From the NCBI RefSeq assembly GCF_003116035.1, contig NZ_LGQW01000015.1, forward strand, positions 6,454,983 through 6,518,982: a DNA stretch of 64,000 nt. The letters run 5' to 3'. Below, in pieces: positions 28,305-40,364 of this stretch. Each line of letters begins with the position of its first letter. Positions within the stretch are counted from its first letter, which is position 1. Source of the stretch: Azospirillum sp. TSH64. Lineage in GTDB: Bacteria; Pseudomonadota; Alphaproteobacteria; Azospirillales; Azospirillaceae. The notes below the pieces were generated by a model. The model had not been told where the DNA came from and did no database searches. It worked only from the letters and a program-made list of their open reading frames with translations. The position numbers and the translations under genes are program-made.

Positions 28305-30092
28305 TTACCCCTGCGATCCGGTTGCGCCCTGGGCCGCACCTTGTGCCCTGCCCTGGCGCGACACGAAGTCGTCGCGGAAATGCTTCATCACCAGCTTGAT
28401 CGGATTCATCGCCGCCTGACCCAGGCCACAGATCGAGGCATCGCCCATGACGGTGGCGAGGGCCGTCAACAGTTCCTCGTCCCATTCCGGTTCGCCGATC
28501 AGGCGCACCGCCTTCTCGGTGCCGACCCGGCAAGGGGTGCATTGGCCGCAGCTCTCATCCTCGAAGAATTTCAGCAGGTTGAGCGCCACGTCGCGCATGT
28601 TGTCCTTGTCGGACAGCACGACGACGGCAGCCGAACCGATGAAGGACCCGTGTGCCTCCAGCGTGCCGAAATCGAGCGGAATGTTCGCCATCGACGCCGG
28701 CAGGATGCCGCCCGACGGACCGCCGGGCAGGTAGCCCTTCAGCGTGTGGCCGTCGGCCATGCCGCCGCAATACTGGTCGATCAGCTCCTGCAAGGTGATG
28801 CCGGCCGGGGCCAGCTTGACCCCCGGTTCCTTGACCCGGCCGGAGACCGAGAAGGTGCGCAGCCCCTTGCGGCCGTTCAGGCCATGGCTGGCGAACCAGG
28901 AACCGCCCTTCTCCAGGATCTCGCGGACCCAGAACACCGTCTCGATGTTGTTGATCAGCGTCGGGCGGCCGAACAGGCCGACCACCGATGGGAAGGGCGG
29001 CTTGTGCCGGGGCAGCCCGCGCTTGCCTTCGATGCTTTCCAGCATCGCCGACTCCTCGCCGCAGATGTAGGCGCCGGCACCGCGACGGAGATGGATGCGG
29101 GTGTGGCGGGCGAAACCGGCGGCCTCGACCTTCGGGATTTCGCGCAGCAGGATTTCCCGGCATTGCGGGTATTCGTCGCGCAGGTAAATGTAGACATCGG
29201 TCGCCTCGACCGTCCAGGCGCCGATCAGCATCCCTTCCAGAAAGCGGTGCGGGTCGCGCTCCAGATGGAAGCGGTCCTTGAAGGTGCCGGGCTCGCCCTC
29301 GTCACCGTTGATCGCCATCATGCGCGGTCCCGGCTCCGCCCGGACATAGCGCCATTTCAGGCCGGTGGGGAAGCCGGCCCCGCCCAGGCCGCGGATGCTG
29401 GAATCCTCCAGCCCCTTCAGCACGGCATCGACGTCGCGCGCGCCGTTCAGGCATTCGGCCAGCATCTTGTAGCCGCCGCCGCGGATGTAGTCGTCGAAGC
29501 CCAGATAGTCGGGAATGTCCGGGTGGACATGGCCATGGGCCACGGCATCGAGCACGCTGTCGACCGTCGCGTTCTCGTGCGGAGCATGACCGATCGCCAC
29601 GACGGGGGCATTGTTGCAGCCGCCCATGCAGGGTGCGCGCACGACGCGGACCTCGCGCTCGTCGACACCGGCCTTCAGCGCCTCGTGCAACTGCTCGGCC
29701 CCGGCCAGCGCGCAGCTCAGGGAGTCGCAGACACGGATGGTCAGCTTCGGCGGAGCCGGCTCTCCGTCCATCACGATGTCGAAATGGGCGTAGAAGGACG
29801 CCACTTCGAACACTTCGACCAGCGCCAGCTTCATCTCCTTCGCCAAGGCGGCGAGATGGCGAGCATGCAGGCAGCCGTAATGGTCCTGAAGCAGGTGGAG
29901 ATGCTCGATCAGCAGATCCGGCTGACGGGACCGGTCGCCGAGAAGCGCCCGTATCTCGTCAAGGCTGAGGGGATCGACCTGACGGCCCTTCTGCTGGTCG
30001 CGCGTCTTGCGGCGGCCGGAGCCGGGATGGATGCTGCGGGCGGGAACGCCGCCGGGCGGCGTTGCGCTGATGATCGGAGGGAATGCGGTCAC
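28305..30092 (-). CDS. fdhB: Formate dehydrogenase beta subunit (NuoE-NuoF fusion)
   Basis: A 595-residue diaphorase subunit that passes electrons from the alpha subunit to NAD. The N-terminal third is NuoE-like with a [2Fe-2S] set of Cys (RVCDSLSC and APCMGGCNN). The rest is NuoF-like: GRGAGAYICGEE-type FMN/NADH region (RRGAGAYICGEESAMLES), SVSGRVKEPG, and the 4Fe motif ESCGQCTPCRVGTEK near the C-terminus. The single-chain NuoE-NuoF form matches FDH1 of methylotrophs rather than the separate FdsG/FdsB of other bacteria. The GTG start at 30092 has only a distant AGAGG. No fdsC- or fdsD-type accessory gene is adjacent. Confidence 0.93.
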   Translation of the reverse strand: MTAFPPIISATPPGGVPARSIHPGSGRRKTRDQQKGRQVDPLSLDEIRALLGDRSRQPDLLIEHLHLLQDHYGCLHARHLAALAKEMKLALVEVFEVASFYAHFDIVMDGEPAPPKLTIRVCDSLSCALAGAEQLHEALKAGVDEREVRVVRAPCMGGCNNAPVVAIGHAPHENATVDSVLDAVAHGHVHPDIPDYLGFDDYIRGGGYKMLAECLNGARDVDAVLKGLEDSSIRGLGGAGFPTGLKWRYVRAEPGPRMMAINGDEGEPGTFKDRFHLERDPHRFLEGMLIGAWTVEATDVYIYLRDEYPQCREILLREIPKVEAAGFARHTRIHLRRGAGAYICGEESAMLESIEGKRGLPRHKPPFPSVVGLFGRPTLINNIETVFWVREILEKGGSWFASHGLNGRKGLRTFSVSGRVKEPGVKLAPAGITLQELIDQYCGGMADGHTLKGYLPGGPSGGILPASMANIPLDFGTLEAHGSFIGSAAVVVLSDKDNMRDVALNLLKFFEDESCGQCTPCRVGTEKAVRLIGEPEWDEELLTALATVMGDASICGLGQAAMNPIKLVMKHFRDDFVSRQGRAQGAAQGATGSQG

Positions 30093-30350
30093 GACGGTTC
30101 TGGCCTCTGCTGGGTGGTCCGCGCTTCTGGTTGTCGCGATCCCAAGTTCCTGGCGTTTCGTATACCAGATGCCACGTTAACCGATATTTTGCTGAATGTC
30201 AGCATTCTAAATTATTCCCGGCTTTGGCCGGATGGGAATGTCGGATGGGCTGTTGGCGTAAGTCGATATTGCTGCGGACAATAACCGCAAGCACGTCCGA
30301 ACGTTCGATAAGGTAGTGAACCGGGGAACGCCGCAGGGCCGCGCTGACGC
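30093..30350. other. fdh upstream region
   Basis: Together with the adjoining terminator and the spacer to the cbbA stop, this gap is 336 nt. It holds an AT-rich patch (about 30165-30230) that likely contains the fdhBA promoter, and a single TGTTGGCG at 30251-30258 that resembles one half of the 19-bp methylotrophy dyad. I see no gene. Confidence 0.4.
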
Positions 30351-30387
30351 AAAACGCCCCCAACCGCCAAGCAAGCGGTTGAGGGCG
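30351..30387 (-). terminator. Intrinsic terminator of the cbb operon
   Basis: On the minus strand, CGCCCTCAACCGC (30387-30375) pairs with GCGGTTGGGGCG (30367-30355 region) around a 7-nt loop with one bulge, followed by TTTT. It lies 41 nt after the cbbA stop and closes the cbb transcript. Confidence 0.75.
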
Positions 30388-30428
30388 TGACCGAGATGCG
30401 GGGCCCCGTCGATTCAGCGCCGCCTCCG

Positions 30429-31520
30429 TCAGTGCGGCGCCATCACCGTCGACGTCCGACAATCCATCGCCGCGAACTCCGATGCCGCGGCGCGGGCGGC
30501 CATCCGTTCCAACGGAAGCGGAACGATCCGCTCCGCGTATCCGGCGGATCCGAAGGCTTGGAACCGTTCGCGGCAGAGGCCGCGGGCGGCCCTGGTGGCC
30601 TCGGCCAGGAAGCGGCGCGGGTCGAATTCCTCCGGTCGCGTCATCAACGCGCGACGCAGGCTGCCGCTCATGGCGAGGCGGATGTCGGTGTCGATGTTGA
30701 CCTTGCGCACGCCATTGCGGATGCCCTCGCGGATCTCCTCCACCGGGACGCCGTAGGTCTCGCGAATGCGACCGCCATGGGTGCGGATGATCTCCAGCCA
30801 CTCCTGCGGCACGCTGGATGACCCATGCATCACCAGATGGGTGTCGGGGATGCGCTCATGGATGGCGCGGATGCGTTGGATCGCCAGCACCTCGCCATCC
30901 GGGCGGCGGCTGAACTTGTAGGCGCCGTGGCTGGTGCCGATGGCGATGGCGAGCGCGTCCACGCCCGTGCGCGCCACGAAATCGACCGCCTGCTCCGGAT
31001 CGGTCAGAAGCTGGTCTCGCGACAGCGTGCCGGCAGCACCGGAACCGTCCTCCTCCCCCGCCTGGCCGGTCTCCAGCGAACCGAGGCAGCCCAGTTCGCC
31101 CTCCACTGAAACGCCGACGGCGTGCGCCTGCTCCACCACCCGCCGGGTGACGCGGATGTTGTAGTCGTAGCCGGCCGGTGTCTTCATGTCGTCCAGCAAC
31201 GAGCCGTCCATCATCACGCTGGTGAAGCCGGAACGGATGGCCTGCTGGCAGACCGCCGGACTGGCGCCATGGTCCTGATGCAGGCAGACGGGAATGTGCG
31301 GCCACATCTCTGCCGCCGCCTGCACCATATGCCGTAGGAACGGCTCGCCGGCATATTTGCGCGCTCCGGCCGAGGCTTGGAGGATCACCGGGCTGGCGCA
31401 ATCCTCCGCCGCCTGCATGATCGCCTGGATCTGTTCCATGTTGTTGATGTTGAAGGCCGGCACGCCATAGCCATGCTCGGCCGCATGGTCGAGGAGCTGC
31501 CGAAGGGAGATCAGGGCCAT
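30429..31520 (-). CDS. cbbA: Class II fructose-bisphosphate aldolase of the Calvin cycle
   Basis: A 363-residue zinc-dependent aldolase that joins dihydroxyacetone phosphate with glyceraldehyde-3-phosphate or erythrose-4-phosphate. It begins [23 protein letters not shown]. The zinc-binding HQDHGAS is near residue 80, followed by [24 protein letters not shown] and the phosphate-binding [13 protein letters not shown]. It is the last gene of the cbb operon, 16 nt after cbbT, and is followed by a terminator. The ATG at 31520 follows a GGAGA on the minus strand. Confidence 0.94.
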   Translation of the reverse strand: MALISLRQLLDHAAEHGYGVPAFNINNMEQIQAIMQAAEDCASPVILQASAGARKYAGEPFLRHMVQAAAEMWPHIPVCLHQDHGASPAVCQQAIRSGFTSVMMDGSLLDDMKTPAGYDYNIRVTRRVVEQAHAVGVSVEGELGCLGSLETGQAGEEDGSGAAGTLSRDQLLTDPEQAVDFVARTGVDALAIAIGTSHGAYKFSRRPDGEVLAIQRIRAIHERIPDTHLVMHGSSSVPQEWLEIIRTHGGRIRETYGVPVEEIREGIRNGVRKVNIDTDIRLAMSGSLRRALMTRPEEFDPRRFLAEATRAARGLCRERFQAFGSAGYAERIVPLPLERMAARAAASEFAAMDCRTSTVMAPH

Positions 31521-31536
31521 CGGGGAGGTCTCCGGT

Positions 31537-33615
31537 TCAGGACAGGGGGACGCAAAGGCGTTGTGCGCGGTCGGCCACCGCGTCGGCCGTGACGCCGAAA
31601 TGGCGGTAGAGGTCTGCGGCGGGAGCTGACTCGCCGTAACGGTCAAGGCCCACCACGTCGCCGGCGAGCCCGACGGTGGCACGCCACAGCCCGGTCGCCC
31701 CGGCCTCCACCGCCAGGCGGGGAATGCCGTCGGGCAGTACGGCGCTGCGCCATGACGAATCCTGCCGGTCGAACAGCTCGCAACAGGGCATGGAGACGAC
31801 GCGGGCGGCGATGCCCTGCTTCGCGAGCAGCAACCGAGCCTCCATGGCGATGGACACCTCCGATCCGGTGGCGATCAACACCACATCGGGCCGCCCATCG
31901 TCGGCCAGCACATAGCCGCCATGGGCCGTGTCACGGGCGCGGTCAGTGCCGACGCGCCCCGTTCCCTGGGGCGGCAGGTTCTGTCGCGACAACAGCAGCG
32001 CGGTCGGCCCATGCGACCGCTCCACCGCAGCGCGCCAAGCGACGGCGGTCTCCAGGGCATCGCACGGGCGCCAGACGTCGAGGTTCGGGATCAGACGCAG
32101 GCTGGCGGCATGCTCGACCGGCTGATGGGTCGGACCGTCTTCGCCCAGGCCGATGCCGTCATGGGTGAAGACGTGGACCACGCGCAGTCCCATCAGCGCC
32201 GACAGGCGCAGGCCGTTGCGGGCATAGTCGGAAAAGGCCAGGAAGGTGCCGCCGAAGGGCAGAAAGCCGCCATGCAGCGCCAGGCCGTTCATCACGGCCG
32301 CCATCGCGAATTCCCGCACGCCGTAATGAAGGTGGCGCCCGCCGCTCCCCCGCCAGTCGGTGAGGGTGGAGCCGGTCAGGTCCGCCGATCCGCCCAGCAA
32401 TTCCGGCAGCAGGCCCGCCAACGCACCGATCGCCTGCTGTGACGCCTTGCGCGTTGCCATCGCCTCCGCCCGCGCGGCGACGGCGCCGATCCAGGCATCG
32501 GCCGAACTGGCGAAGTTCTCCGGCAGGTCGCCGCGCATCCGCCGCAGGAACTCCGCCGCAGCCTGCGGATGGGCGTCGGCATAGGCGTCGAACCGGGCCT
32601 GCCAGTCGGCCTGCGCCGCGGCACCGCGCCGCCGGGCGTCCCAGCCGGCGCGCATCTCCTCCGCCATCTCGAAGGGCGGGGCGGTCCATCCGAGCGCGGC
32701 CCTGGTCGCGACGACCTCCGCCGAGCCCAGCGGGGTGCCATGCGCCTCGGCCGAACCGGCCCGGTTGGGAGAGCCGTGACCGATCACCGTCCGGCAGCAG
32801 ATCAGAGTCGGCTTGCCGCAGGGGGTCAGCGCCTCGTCGATGGCGGCGTCGAGCGCGTAGGCGTCGTGGCCATCGACATGCCGGATCACCCGCCAGCCAT
32901 AGGCCTCGAACCGTTGCGGTGTGTCGTCGGTGAACCAGCCGGCGACGGGACCATCGATAGAAATGCCGTTGTCGTCATAGAAGACCACCAGCTTTTCCAA
33001 ACCCAGCGTGCCTGCCAGCGAGCAGGCCTCGTGGCTGATCCCTTCCATCAGGCAACCGTCGCCGACGAAGCAGAAGGTCCGGTGATCGACGATCCGGTAC
33101 CCCGGCCTGTTGAACTCCGCCCCCAGCAGCCGTTCGCCAAGTGCCATGCCAATGGCATTGGCGAGCCCCTGCCCCAGCGGCCCGGTGGTCGTCTCCACCC
33201 CCGGTGTGATGCCATATTCCGGATGGCCCGGCGTGCGGGAACCGAGCTGCCGGAAGCGCCGCAGTTCCTCCATCGGCAGGTCGTAGCCGGTCAGGTGCAG
33301 AAGGGCGTAGAGCAGCATGGAGCCGTGCCCGTTCGACAGCACGAAGCGGTCGCGGTCAGGCCAGCCGGGGTCGCTCGGATTGTGGCGCAGATGGCGGCGC
33401 CACATTGCCTCGGCGATGTCGGCCATCCCCATCGGCATGCCGGGATGGCCGGAATTCGCAGCCTCCACGGCATCGATGGCGAGAATGCGCAATGCGTTCG
33501 CCAACTGGCGGCGTCCGGAGCCGTGGTCGGGAGTATCGTCGGGCAACTCGGTCGGCGAACCGGCAAGCCGGTCCTGTTCGCGGACCTCAATGGTCGCGCT
33601 CATCGATGCGCTCAT
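31537..33615 (-). CDS. cbbT: Transketolase
   Basis: A 692-residue TPP enzyme that moves two-carbon ketol units in RuBP regeneration. It starts with a short Ser/Thr-rich lead, then [21 protein letters not shown]. The TPP motif is [13 protein letters not shown] to [10 protein letters not shown]; the pyrimidine domain shows [20 protein letters not shown] and [16 protein letters not shown]. The ATG at 33615 is preferred over 33603 because GGGGAGGA lies upstream of it. It lies 41 nt after cbbP within the operon. Confidence 0.93.
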   Translation of the reverse strand: MSASMSATIEVREQDRLAGSPTELPDDTPDHGSGRRQLANALRILAIDAVEAANSGHPGMPMGMADIAEAMWRRHLRHNPSDPGWPDRDRFVLSNGHGSMLLYALLHLTGYDLPMEELRRFRQLGSRTPGHPEYGITPGVETTTGPLGQGLANAIGMALGERLLGAEFNRPGYRIVDHRTFCFVGDGCLMEGISHEACSLAGTLGLEKLVVFYDDNGISIDGPVAGWFTDDTPQRFEAYGWRVIRHVDGHDAYALDAAIDEALTPCGKPTLICCRTVIGHGSPNRAGSAEAHGTPLGSAEVVATRAALGWTAPPFEMAEEMRAGWDARRRGAAAQADWQARFDAYADAHPQAAAEFLRRMRGDLPENFASSADAWIGAVAARAEAMATRKASQQAIGALAGLLPELLGGSADLTGSTLTDWRGSGGRHLHYGVREFAMAAVMNGLALHGGFLPFGGTFLAFSDYARNGLRLSALMGLRVVHVFTHDGIGLGEDGPTHQPVEHAASLRLIPNLDVWRPCDALETAVAWRAAVERSHGPTALLLSRQNLPPQGTGRVGTDRARDTAHGGYVLADDGRPDVVLIATGSEVSIAMEARLLLAKQGIAARVVSMPCCELFDRQDSSWRSAVLPDGIPRLAVEAGATGLWRATVGLAGDVVGLDRYGESAPAADLYRHFGVTADAVADRAQRLCVPLS

Positions 33616-33656
33616 CTCTGGTATCCTCCCCGATGGGTGTCTTTCCGGCGCCCCGC

Positions 33657-34532
33657 TCAGAACGCCTTCTTCTTGCGGTCGGCGAGTTGCCAGATCATGG
33701 GCGTGAAGATCAGTTGCATCGCCAGCGCCATCTTGTCGCCCGGGCAAACGATTGTGTTGGGCCGGGTCATGAAGCTGTCCTTCAGCATGGACAGCAGATA
33801 AGGGAAGTCGATGCCCTTCGGCCGGGTGAAGCGGATGACCAGCATGCTCTCGTCGGAGGTCGGAATGTCGCGGGCGATGAAGGGATTGCTGGTGTCCACC
33901 GTCGGCACGCGCTGGAAATTCACGTCGGTGCTGCTGAACTGCGGGCAGATGTATTTCACGTAATCGGGCATGCGCCGCAGAATGGTGTCGACGATGGCCT
34001 CCTCCGAATAGCCGCGCATGTTGCGGTCGCGGTGGATCTTCTGGATCCATTCGAGGTTCACGATGGGAACGACGCCGATCTTCAGGTCGGCATGACGGGC
34101 GAGATCGACACGGTCGGTGCGCACGCAACCGTGCAGCCCCTCGTAGAACAGCAGGTCGGTGCCGGGTTCGATTTCCTCCCACGGGGTGAAGGTGCCGGGT
34201 TCCTGGCCACAGGGCTCGGCCTCCTTGGCGTCATGCAGATACCGGCGGGTCCGGCCGCCGCCGGTCTCCCCATAGCTGCGGAACAGATCGTCCAGTTCCT
34301 CGAACAGGTTGGCGTCGGGGCCGAAATGGCTGAAGGTCGAATGGGGCTCCTCCTGCGCTTCGGCGACCTTGGCGCGCATTTCCCGCCGGTCGTAGCGGTG
34401 AAAGCTGTCGCCCTCGACGATGGCGGCGGCGATGCCCTCCCTGCGGAAGATCTGCTGGAAGGTGCGGGTGACGGTGGTCGTTCCGGCGCCGGAGGAACCG
34501 GTGACGACGATGATCGGATGACGGGCCGACAT
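33657..34532 (-). CDS. cbbP: Phosphoribulokinase
   Basis: A 291-residue class I (proteobacterial) phosphoribulokinase that makes RuBP from ribulose-5-phosphate and ATP. The P-loop is GSSGAGTTTVTRTF (residues 12-25). EGDSFHRYDR and FYEGLHG match the substrate-binding and catalytic segments, and NLEWIQKIHRD is a family signature. It lies 13 nt after cbbF. Together with RuBisCO it makes the autotrophic capacity certain at sequence level. Confidence 0.96.
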   Translation of the reverse strand: MSARHPIIVVTGSSGAGTTTVTRTFQQIFRREGIAAAIVEGDSFHRYDRREMRAKVAEAQEEPHSTFSHFGPDANLFEELDDLFRSYGETGGGRTRRYLHDAKEAEPCGQEPGTFTPWEEIEPGTDLLFYEGLHGCVRTDRVDLARHADLKIGVVPIVNLEWIQKIHRDRNMRGYSEEAIVDTILRRMPDYVKYICPQFSSTDVNFQRVPTVDTSNPFIARDIPTSDESMLVIRFTRPKGIDFPYLLSMLKDSFMTRPNTIVCPGDKMALAMQLIFTPMIWQLADRKKKAF

Positions 34533-34545
34533 GGTGTGTTCTCCC

Positions 34546-35658
34546 TCAGCCGAGTGCCGCGGTTTCGGAGGCGAGGAAAAGCGATCGGCTGCCGAACAGC
34601 GGGGCGTGGAAGGCCAGTTCCTCCCCGCGGTCATAGGCGGCGTGGTAGGCGACCAGCCGTTCCACCTCCGCCTTCGATCCCAGGATGACCGGCACGCGCT
34701 GGTGCAGGGCCATCGGCTTGATGTCGAGGATGCGCTGACGCCCGGTGCTGGCCGCTCCGCCCGCCTGCTCCACCAGCATGGCGATGGGGTTGGCCTCGTA
34801 AAGAAGGCGCAGCCTGCCAGGCTTGTGGGTCGGTCTGGCGTCGCGCGGGTAGAGGAAGACGCCGCCGCGGATCAGGATGCGGTAGACCTCAGCCACCAGG
34901 GACGCGATCCAGCGCATGTTGAAGTCCGCCTCGCGCGGACCGGAACTGCCCTTGATGCATTCCTCCACATACTGGCGTACCGGCGGCTCCCAGAAGCGGG
35001 CATTGGAGCTGTTGATTGCGAACTCGCAGACATGATCGGGGATGCGCATGTCCGGGTGGGTCAGAGTGTAGGCGCCGATCTCGCGGTCGAGCGTGAAGCC
35101 GTGCACGCCCTCGCCAAAGGTGGCGATGATCATGTCGGCCGGTCCGTAGAGTGCAAAGCCGGCCGCCACCTGTTGCGTGCCGGGCTGCAGGAAATGCTCC
35201 ACTTCCGGCTCATCCACACCGTTGGGCGCCTTGAGGATGGAAAAGATGGTGCCGACGGTCAGGTTGACGTCGACGTTCGACGAACCGTCCAGCGGATCGA
35301 AGGCCAGCAGATAGCGGCCGCGCGGATATTCGCGGGGGATGCGGTAGGGCTTCTCCATTTCCTCCGACGCCATGCCGCAGAGCTTGCCGCCATATTCGCA
35401 GGTGCGCAGCATGATCTCGTTGGCGACCAGGTCGAGCGGCTTCTGCGTCTCGCCATGAACGTTGACACCGGGTTCGGAAGCCGGACCTGCCGGCTGGCCG
35501 GCGGAGGGAGCCAGCGATCCGCGGGCGGCGGCGCTGGCGATGAACTTGCACGCGGTCTGCACGTCGTTGAGCAGAGCCGTCAGATCGGTGTCGGCCCCGC
35601 CGCGGCGACGTTGGTCCTCGATGATGAATTTGCTGAAGGTGGTGTGACGGTGCGGCAT
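34546..35658 (-). CDS. cbbF: Class I fructose-1,6-bisphosphatase
   Basis: A 370-residue FBPase that removes the C1 phosphate from fructose-1,6-bisphosphate, and often sedoheptulose-1,7-bisphosphate, in the Calvin cycle. The metal-binding LLAFDPLDGSSNVDVN motif is present, preceded by a Glu-rich loop, and GGVFLYPRD and EANPIAMLVEQAGG follow near the substrate site. It starts at an ATG with GAGAGGGGG upstream and lies 46 nt after cbbX. Confidence 0.94.
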   Translation of the reverse strand: MPHRHTTFSKFIIEDQRRRGGADTDLTALLNDVQTACKFIASAAARGSLAPSAGQPAGPASEPGVNVHGETQKPLDLVANEIMLRTCEYGGKLCGMASEEMEKPYRIPREYPRGRYLLAFDPLDGSSNVDVNLTVGTIFSILKAPNGVDEPEVEHFLQPGTQQVAAGFALYGPADMIIATFGEGVHGFTLDREIGAYTLTHPDMRIPDHVCEFAINSSNARFWEPPVRQYVEECIKGSSGPREADFNMRWIASLVAEVYRILIRGGVFLYPRDARPTHKPGRLRLLYEANPIAMLVEQAGGAASTGRQRILDIKPMALHQRVPVILGSKAEVERLVAYHAAYDRGEELAFHAPLFGSRSLFLASETAALG

Positions 35659-35704
35659 CGGTTCCCCCTCTCTCGGTGTTATGTGCGGCCGGCTTGCTGC
35701 CGGC

Positions 35705-36625
35705 CTATTGTGTGAAGACGCGGCTTTGGCGGATGTCCTCCTCGGCGATGGTCAGCAGGTCGGCGGCGGCGATGGCACTGCCGCGCGCTTCGAACAGGCG
35801 GTTGGCCTGCCGCAGGCGGGCGCGGTCCAGCGCGTTGCGGATGGAACGGGCGTTGGCGAATCGAGGCTGGGCCATGCGGCGCAGGATGTAGTCGGCCATC
35901 GCCCGCTCGGCCTCCGGCGCCAGGCGGTACTGCATGCCCGCCGTCATCAGCCGGGCGATCTCCAGCAGCTCTTCCGCCTCGTAGTCGGGGAAATCGACAT
36001 GGTGGGCGATGCGCGATGCCATGCCGGGATTGGAGCGGAAGAAGACCTCCATGCGGTCGCGGTAGCCGGCGAGGATCACCACGAGGTCGTCGCGGTTGTC
36101 CTCCATCACCTGAAGCAGGATTTCAATGGCCTCCAGCCCGTAATCGCGCTCATTCTCCGGTCGGTAGAGGTAATAGGCCTCGTCGATGAACAGCACGCCG
36201 CCCATGGCGCGCTTCAGCACCTCCTTCGTCTTGGGTGCCGTGTGGCCGATATACTGGCCGACCAGATCGTCACGGGTGACGCCGACCACATGGTCGCGGC
36301 GGATGTAGCCCAACCCATGGAGAAGCCCGGCCATGCGCCGCGCCACACTGGTCTTGCCGGTGCCCGGATTGCCGGTGAAGCACATGTGCAGCGACGGCGG
36401 CTCCGCCCGAAGCCCGATGCTGCGGCGGGCGCGTTCCACCAGCAGCAGGGCGGCGATCTCGCGGATGCGGGTCTTCACCGGTCTCAGCCCGACAAGGTCG
36501 CGATCCATCCCCGCCAGCATTCCGCCGATGCCGGACTCCCGGTAAAGCGCGTCGAGATCGATGGATGGAGCGTCTGACGGCCGGTCACGGGTCTCAAGAT
36601 CGGGAAGGTCGGCGACCCCGCTCAT
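35705..36625 (-). CDS. cbbX: Red-type RuBisCO activase CbbX
   Basis: A 306-residue AAA+ ATPase that remodels inhibited red-type RuBisCO by pulling on the CbbL C-terminal tail. The Walker A is GNPGTGKT at residues 85-92, with pore and sensor regions [20 protein letters not shown], Walker [13 protein letters not shown] and a C-terminal [19 protein letters not shown]. The start at 36625 is set by a 4-nt overlap with the cbbE stop and GGAGG 5 nt upstream. It sits between cbbE and cbbF, whereas in many relatives it directly follows cbbS. Confidence 0.95.
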   Translation of the reverse strand: MSGVADLPDLETRDRPSDAPSIDLDALYRESGIGGMLAGMDRDLVGLRPVKTRIREIAALLLVERARRSIGLRAEPPSLHMCFTGNPGTGKTSVARRMAGLLHGLGYIRRDHVVGVTRDDLVGQYIGHTAPKTKEVLKRAMGGVLFIDEAYYLYRPENERDYGLEAIEILLQVMEDNRDDLVVILAGYRDRMEVFFRSNPGMASRIAHHVDFPDYEAEELLEIARLMTAGMQYRLAPEAERAMADYILRRMAQPRFANARSIRNALDRARLRQANRLFEARGSAIAAADLLTIAEEDIRQSRVFTQ

Positions 36626-37344
36626 GCCGCCCTCCATTCCGCTTCAGCCATCAGGGCTGAGCGCATCCGCCCGGCCACGCCGCGATAGCCGCCGTCGGCA
36701 TCCGCCGCGCCGAAGATGGCGGATCCGGCAACGAAGATATCGGCGCCGGCATCGGCCACGGCACGGATGTTGTCAGGCTTGATGCCGCCGTCCACCTCCA
36801 GCCGGATGTCGCGGCCGGTGCGCTCGCGGTGGCGTTCGATCCGGCGGCGGACTTCAGCAATCTTCTCGAATGCGGAAGGGATGAAGGGCTGGCCGCCGAA
36901 GCCGGGATTGACCGACATGACGAGGATCAGGTCCAGCCGGTCCATCACATGGTCCAGACAGGCCAGAGGCGTGGCCGGGTTCAGCGCCAGTCCGGCACGG
37001 CAACCCTCTTCACGGATCAGCGCCAGCGTACGGTCGGGATGGTCCGATGCCTCGGGATGGATGCTGATGATGTCGGCACCGGCCCTGGCGAACAGCGGCA
37101 CCAGCGCATCGACCGGGCGCACCATCAGATGGATGTCGAGGATGGCACGGGTGTGCGGACGGATGGCGGCGCAGACCAACGGACCGATGGTCAGGTTGGG
37201 GACATAATGATTGTCCATCACGTCGACATGGATGACGTCGCATCCCGCCTCCACCACCCGCTCCACCTCCTCGCCCAGCCGTGCGAAGTCGGCGGAGAGG
37301 ATCGACGGAGCAAGCAGATATCCGGACCCAAGCTCACGGTCCAT
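36622..37344 (-). CDS. cbbE: Ribulose-phosphate 3-epimerase
   Basis: A 240-residue TIM-barrel epimerase that interconverts ribulose-5- and xylulose-5-phosphate. It shows [28 protein letters not shown] (metal and catalytic Asp), [12 protein letters not shown] and VDGGIKPDN. The ATG at 37344 lies inside the end of cbbS with GGGGAGA 8 nt upstream; a longer start at 37362 is possible. It is translationally coupled to both neighbours. Confidence 0.93.
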   Translation of the reverse strand: MDRELGSGYLLAPSILSADFARLGEEVERVVEAGCDVIHVDVMDNHYVPNLTIGPLVCAAIRPHTRAILDIHLMVRPVDALVPLFARAGADIISIHPEASDHPDRTLALIREEGCRAGLALNPATPLACLDHVMDRLDLILVMSVNPGFGGQPFIPSAFEKIAEVRRRIERHRERTGRDIRLEVDGGIKPDNIRAVADAGADIFVAGSAIFGAADADGGYRGVAGRMRSALMAEAEWRAA

Positions 37345-37774
37345 GACGGGTCTCCCCGCCATAGCGCTGCCCGGCGGGGCGGCCGGTGGCATAGCTGCGT
37401 ACCGTGTAGCCGATGCGCCGCCCCGGCCCCTCCGAGCGCAACAGCTCGAAACCGGGTTCCTCCGCCGGGCGGTTGATCAGGAACGACATTCGCACAGTCT
37501 CGAAGCCTTGCGAACTGTCGAAGGCGAGAACCTTCACATACTGCTCGGGATGCGCGACGCGGCAGGCGTCGATCTCCATCATCACGCCCTTGGCGTCGCG
37601 AAGGTCGAACATGGGGTTGCCCCACATCGTCCAATAGCTGTTGCGCGGGTGCGGGTCGTCGGTAAACTCCACCGCCACGGCCCAGCCCTGGTCGAGGGCG
37701 TATTGCACCTGTCTGGTGATCTCCTCGTCCGTCAAGTCCGGCAGGAAGGAGAACTGGCCCTGGGTCAGTCGCAT
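37334..37774 (-). CDS. cbbS: RuBisCO small subunit, form I red-type
   Basis: A 146-residue small subunit beginning [19 protein letters not shown], the normal red-type start, with [14 protein letters not shown] in the middle. The extended C-terminal region ([20 protein letters not shown]) is typical of form IC/ID enzymes. It follows cbbL by 13 nt with a GGAG-type site. Its 3' end overlaps the start of cbbE by 11 nt. Confidence 0.96.
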   Translation of the reverse strand: MRLTQGQFSFLPDLTDEEITRQVQYALDQGWAVAVEFTDDPHPRNSYWTMWGNPMFDLRDAKGVMMEIDACRVAHPEQYVKVLAFDSSQGFETVRMSFLINRPAEEPGFELLRSEGPGRRIGYTVRSYATGRPAGQRYGGETRHGP

Positions 37775-37787
37775 GGGAATCGCTCCT

Positions 37788-39341
<1,554 letters not shown>

Positions 39342-39361
39342 CTATTGAGGAAAATTCAAAT

Positions 39362-39375
39362 ATACAGCACAGTAT
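39362..39375. promoter_or_regulatory. Inverted repeat in the cbbL-cbbR intergenic region (possible CbbR site)
   Basis: ATAC-N6-GTAT lies within the 123-bp divergent space, in a patch that is AT-rich compared with the flanks. LysR regulators typically bind interrupted dyads near such shared promoters. The assignment to CbbR is inferred from position. Confidence 0.4.
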
Positions 39376-39407
39376 GGTTAGGTATTCCTCGTGAATGGCA
39401 CCAGCCG

Positions 39408-40355
39408 ATGACCATTCAGCATGCAACGCTGCGCCAGCTCCAGATCTTCACCGCTGCCGCCCGCAGCCTGTCCTTCGCCCGCGTGGCGGAGCGGTTCGGC
39501 CTGACGCCCGGCGCCGTCTCGTTCCAGATCAAGCAGGTGGAGGGGCATTGCGGCTTTCCGCTGTTCGAACGGGTTGGCCGGGGCGTCGTCTTGACGGAGG
39601 CGGGGCGCGACCTGCTGGAACACGCGACGCTGATCCTCCAGGCTCTGGACAATGCGGACCGGCAAATGCAGGCGCTGAAGGGGGTTACCGGCGGCAACGT
39701 CACCATCGGGCTGGTCAGCACCGCCAAATACATCGCGCCGCATATGGTATCCCGCTTCCAGGCGGAGCGGCCGGGCGTCTCCATCCATCTCCAGGATGGC
39801 AACCGGCGGGAGGTGAATGCGATGGTGGCGAAGGGCGAGGTCGATCTTGCGATCATGGGCCGACCTTTGGACGCCGACGAATTGCTGGCCGAGCCGTTCG
39901 CCCGCCATCCCAGCATCATCATCTGTGCGCCGGGCCATCCGCTGGCCAAGGCCCCGACACTCCGCCTGGCCGACCTGGCCGACAGCGACTTCATCGCGCG
40001 GGAGGAGGGGGCCGGCACGCGGGCGCTGACCGATGCCTATTTCCAGGGCCAGGGCTTCTCCCCGCGCATCGTCATGACATCCAGCAGCAACGAGACGATC
40101 AAGCAGGCGGTGATGGCAGGAATCGGTGTTGCCCTGCTGTCCCGCCATACGGTGAACCTGGAACTGGCATTGGGCATGCTGCGGGAGCTGAAGGTGGAGG
40201 GACTGCCGCTGATGCGGTCCTGGTACATCGCCCATCGCCGCAGCCTGCCGCTGTTGCCGGTGCACGCGCAGTTGCGCAGCTATCTGCTGGAACGCGGTCA
40301 GGCGATCATCGACAGCCTTCATGCCGGCCATCGCGCGCTGGCGCCAAGCACCTGA
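39408..40355 (+). CDS. cbbR: LysR-family RuBisCO operon regulator CbbR
   Basis: A 315-residue LysR regulator. The winged helix covers TLRQLQIFTAAARSLSFARVAERFGLTPGAVSFQIKQVE, and the effector domain shows SVTIGL-like GNVTIGLVSTAKYIAPHM and SSSNETIKQAVMAGIGVALLS, a CbbR hallmark. It is divergently transcribed from cbbL. CbbR proteins activate cbb operons in response to metabolites such as RuBP or NADPH. The ATG at 39408 fits the family N-terminus but has a weak ribosome site. Confidence 0.93.
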   Translation: MTIQHATLRQLQIFTAAARSLSFARVAERFGLTPGAVSFQIKQVEGHCGFPLFERVGRGVVLTEAGRDLLEHATLILQALDNADRQMQALKGVTGGNVTIGLVSTAKYIAPHMVSRFQAERPGVSIHLQDGNRREVNAMVAKGEVDLAIMGRPLDADELLAEPFARHPSIIICAPGHPLAKAPTLRLADLADSDFIAREEGAGTRALTDAYFQGQGFSPRIVMTSSSNETIKQAVMAGIGVALLSRHTVNLELALGMLRELKVEGLPLMRSWYIAHRRSLPLLPVHAQLRSYLLERGQAIIDSLHAGHRALAPST

Positions 40356-40364
40356 GCCCTGGCC

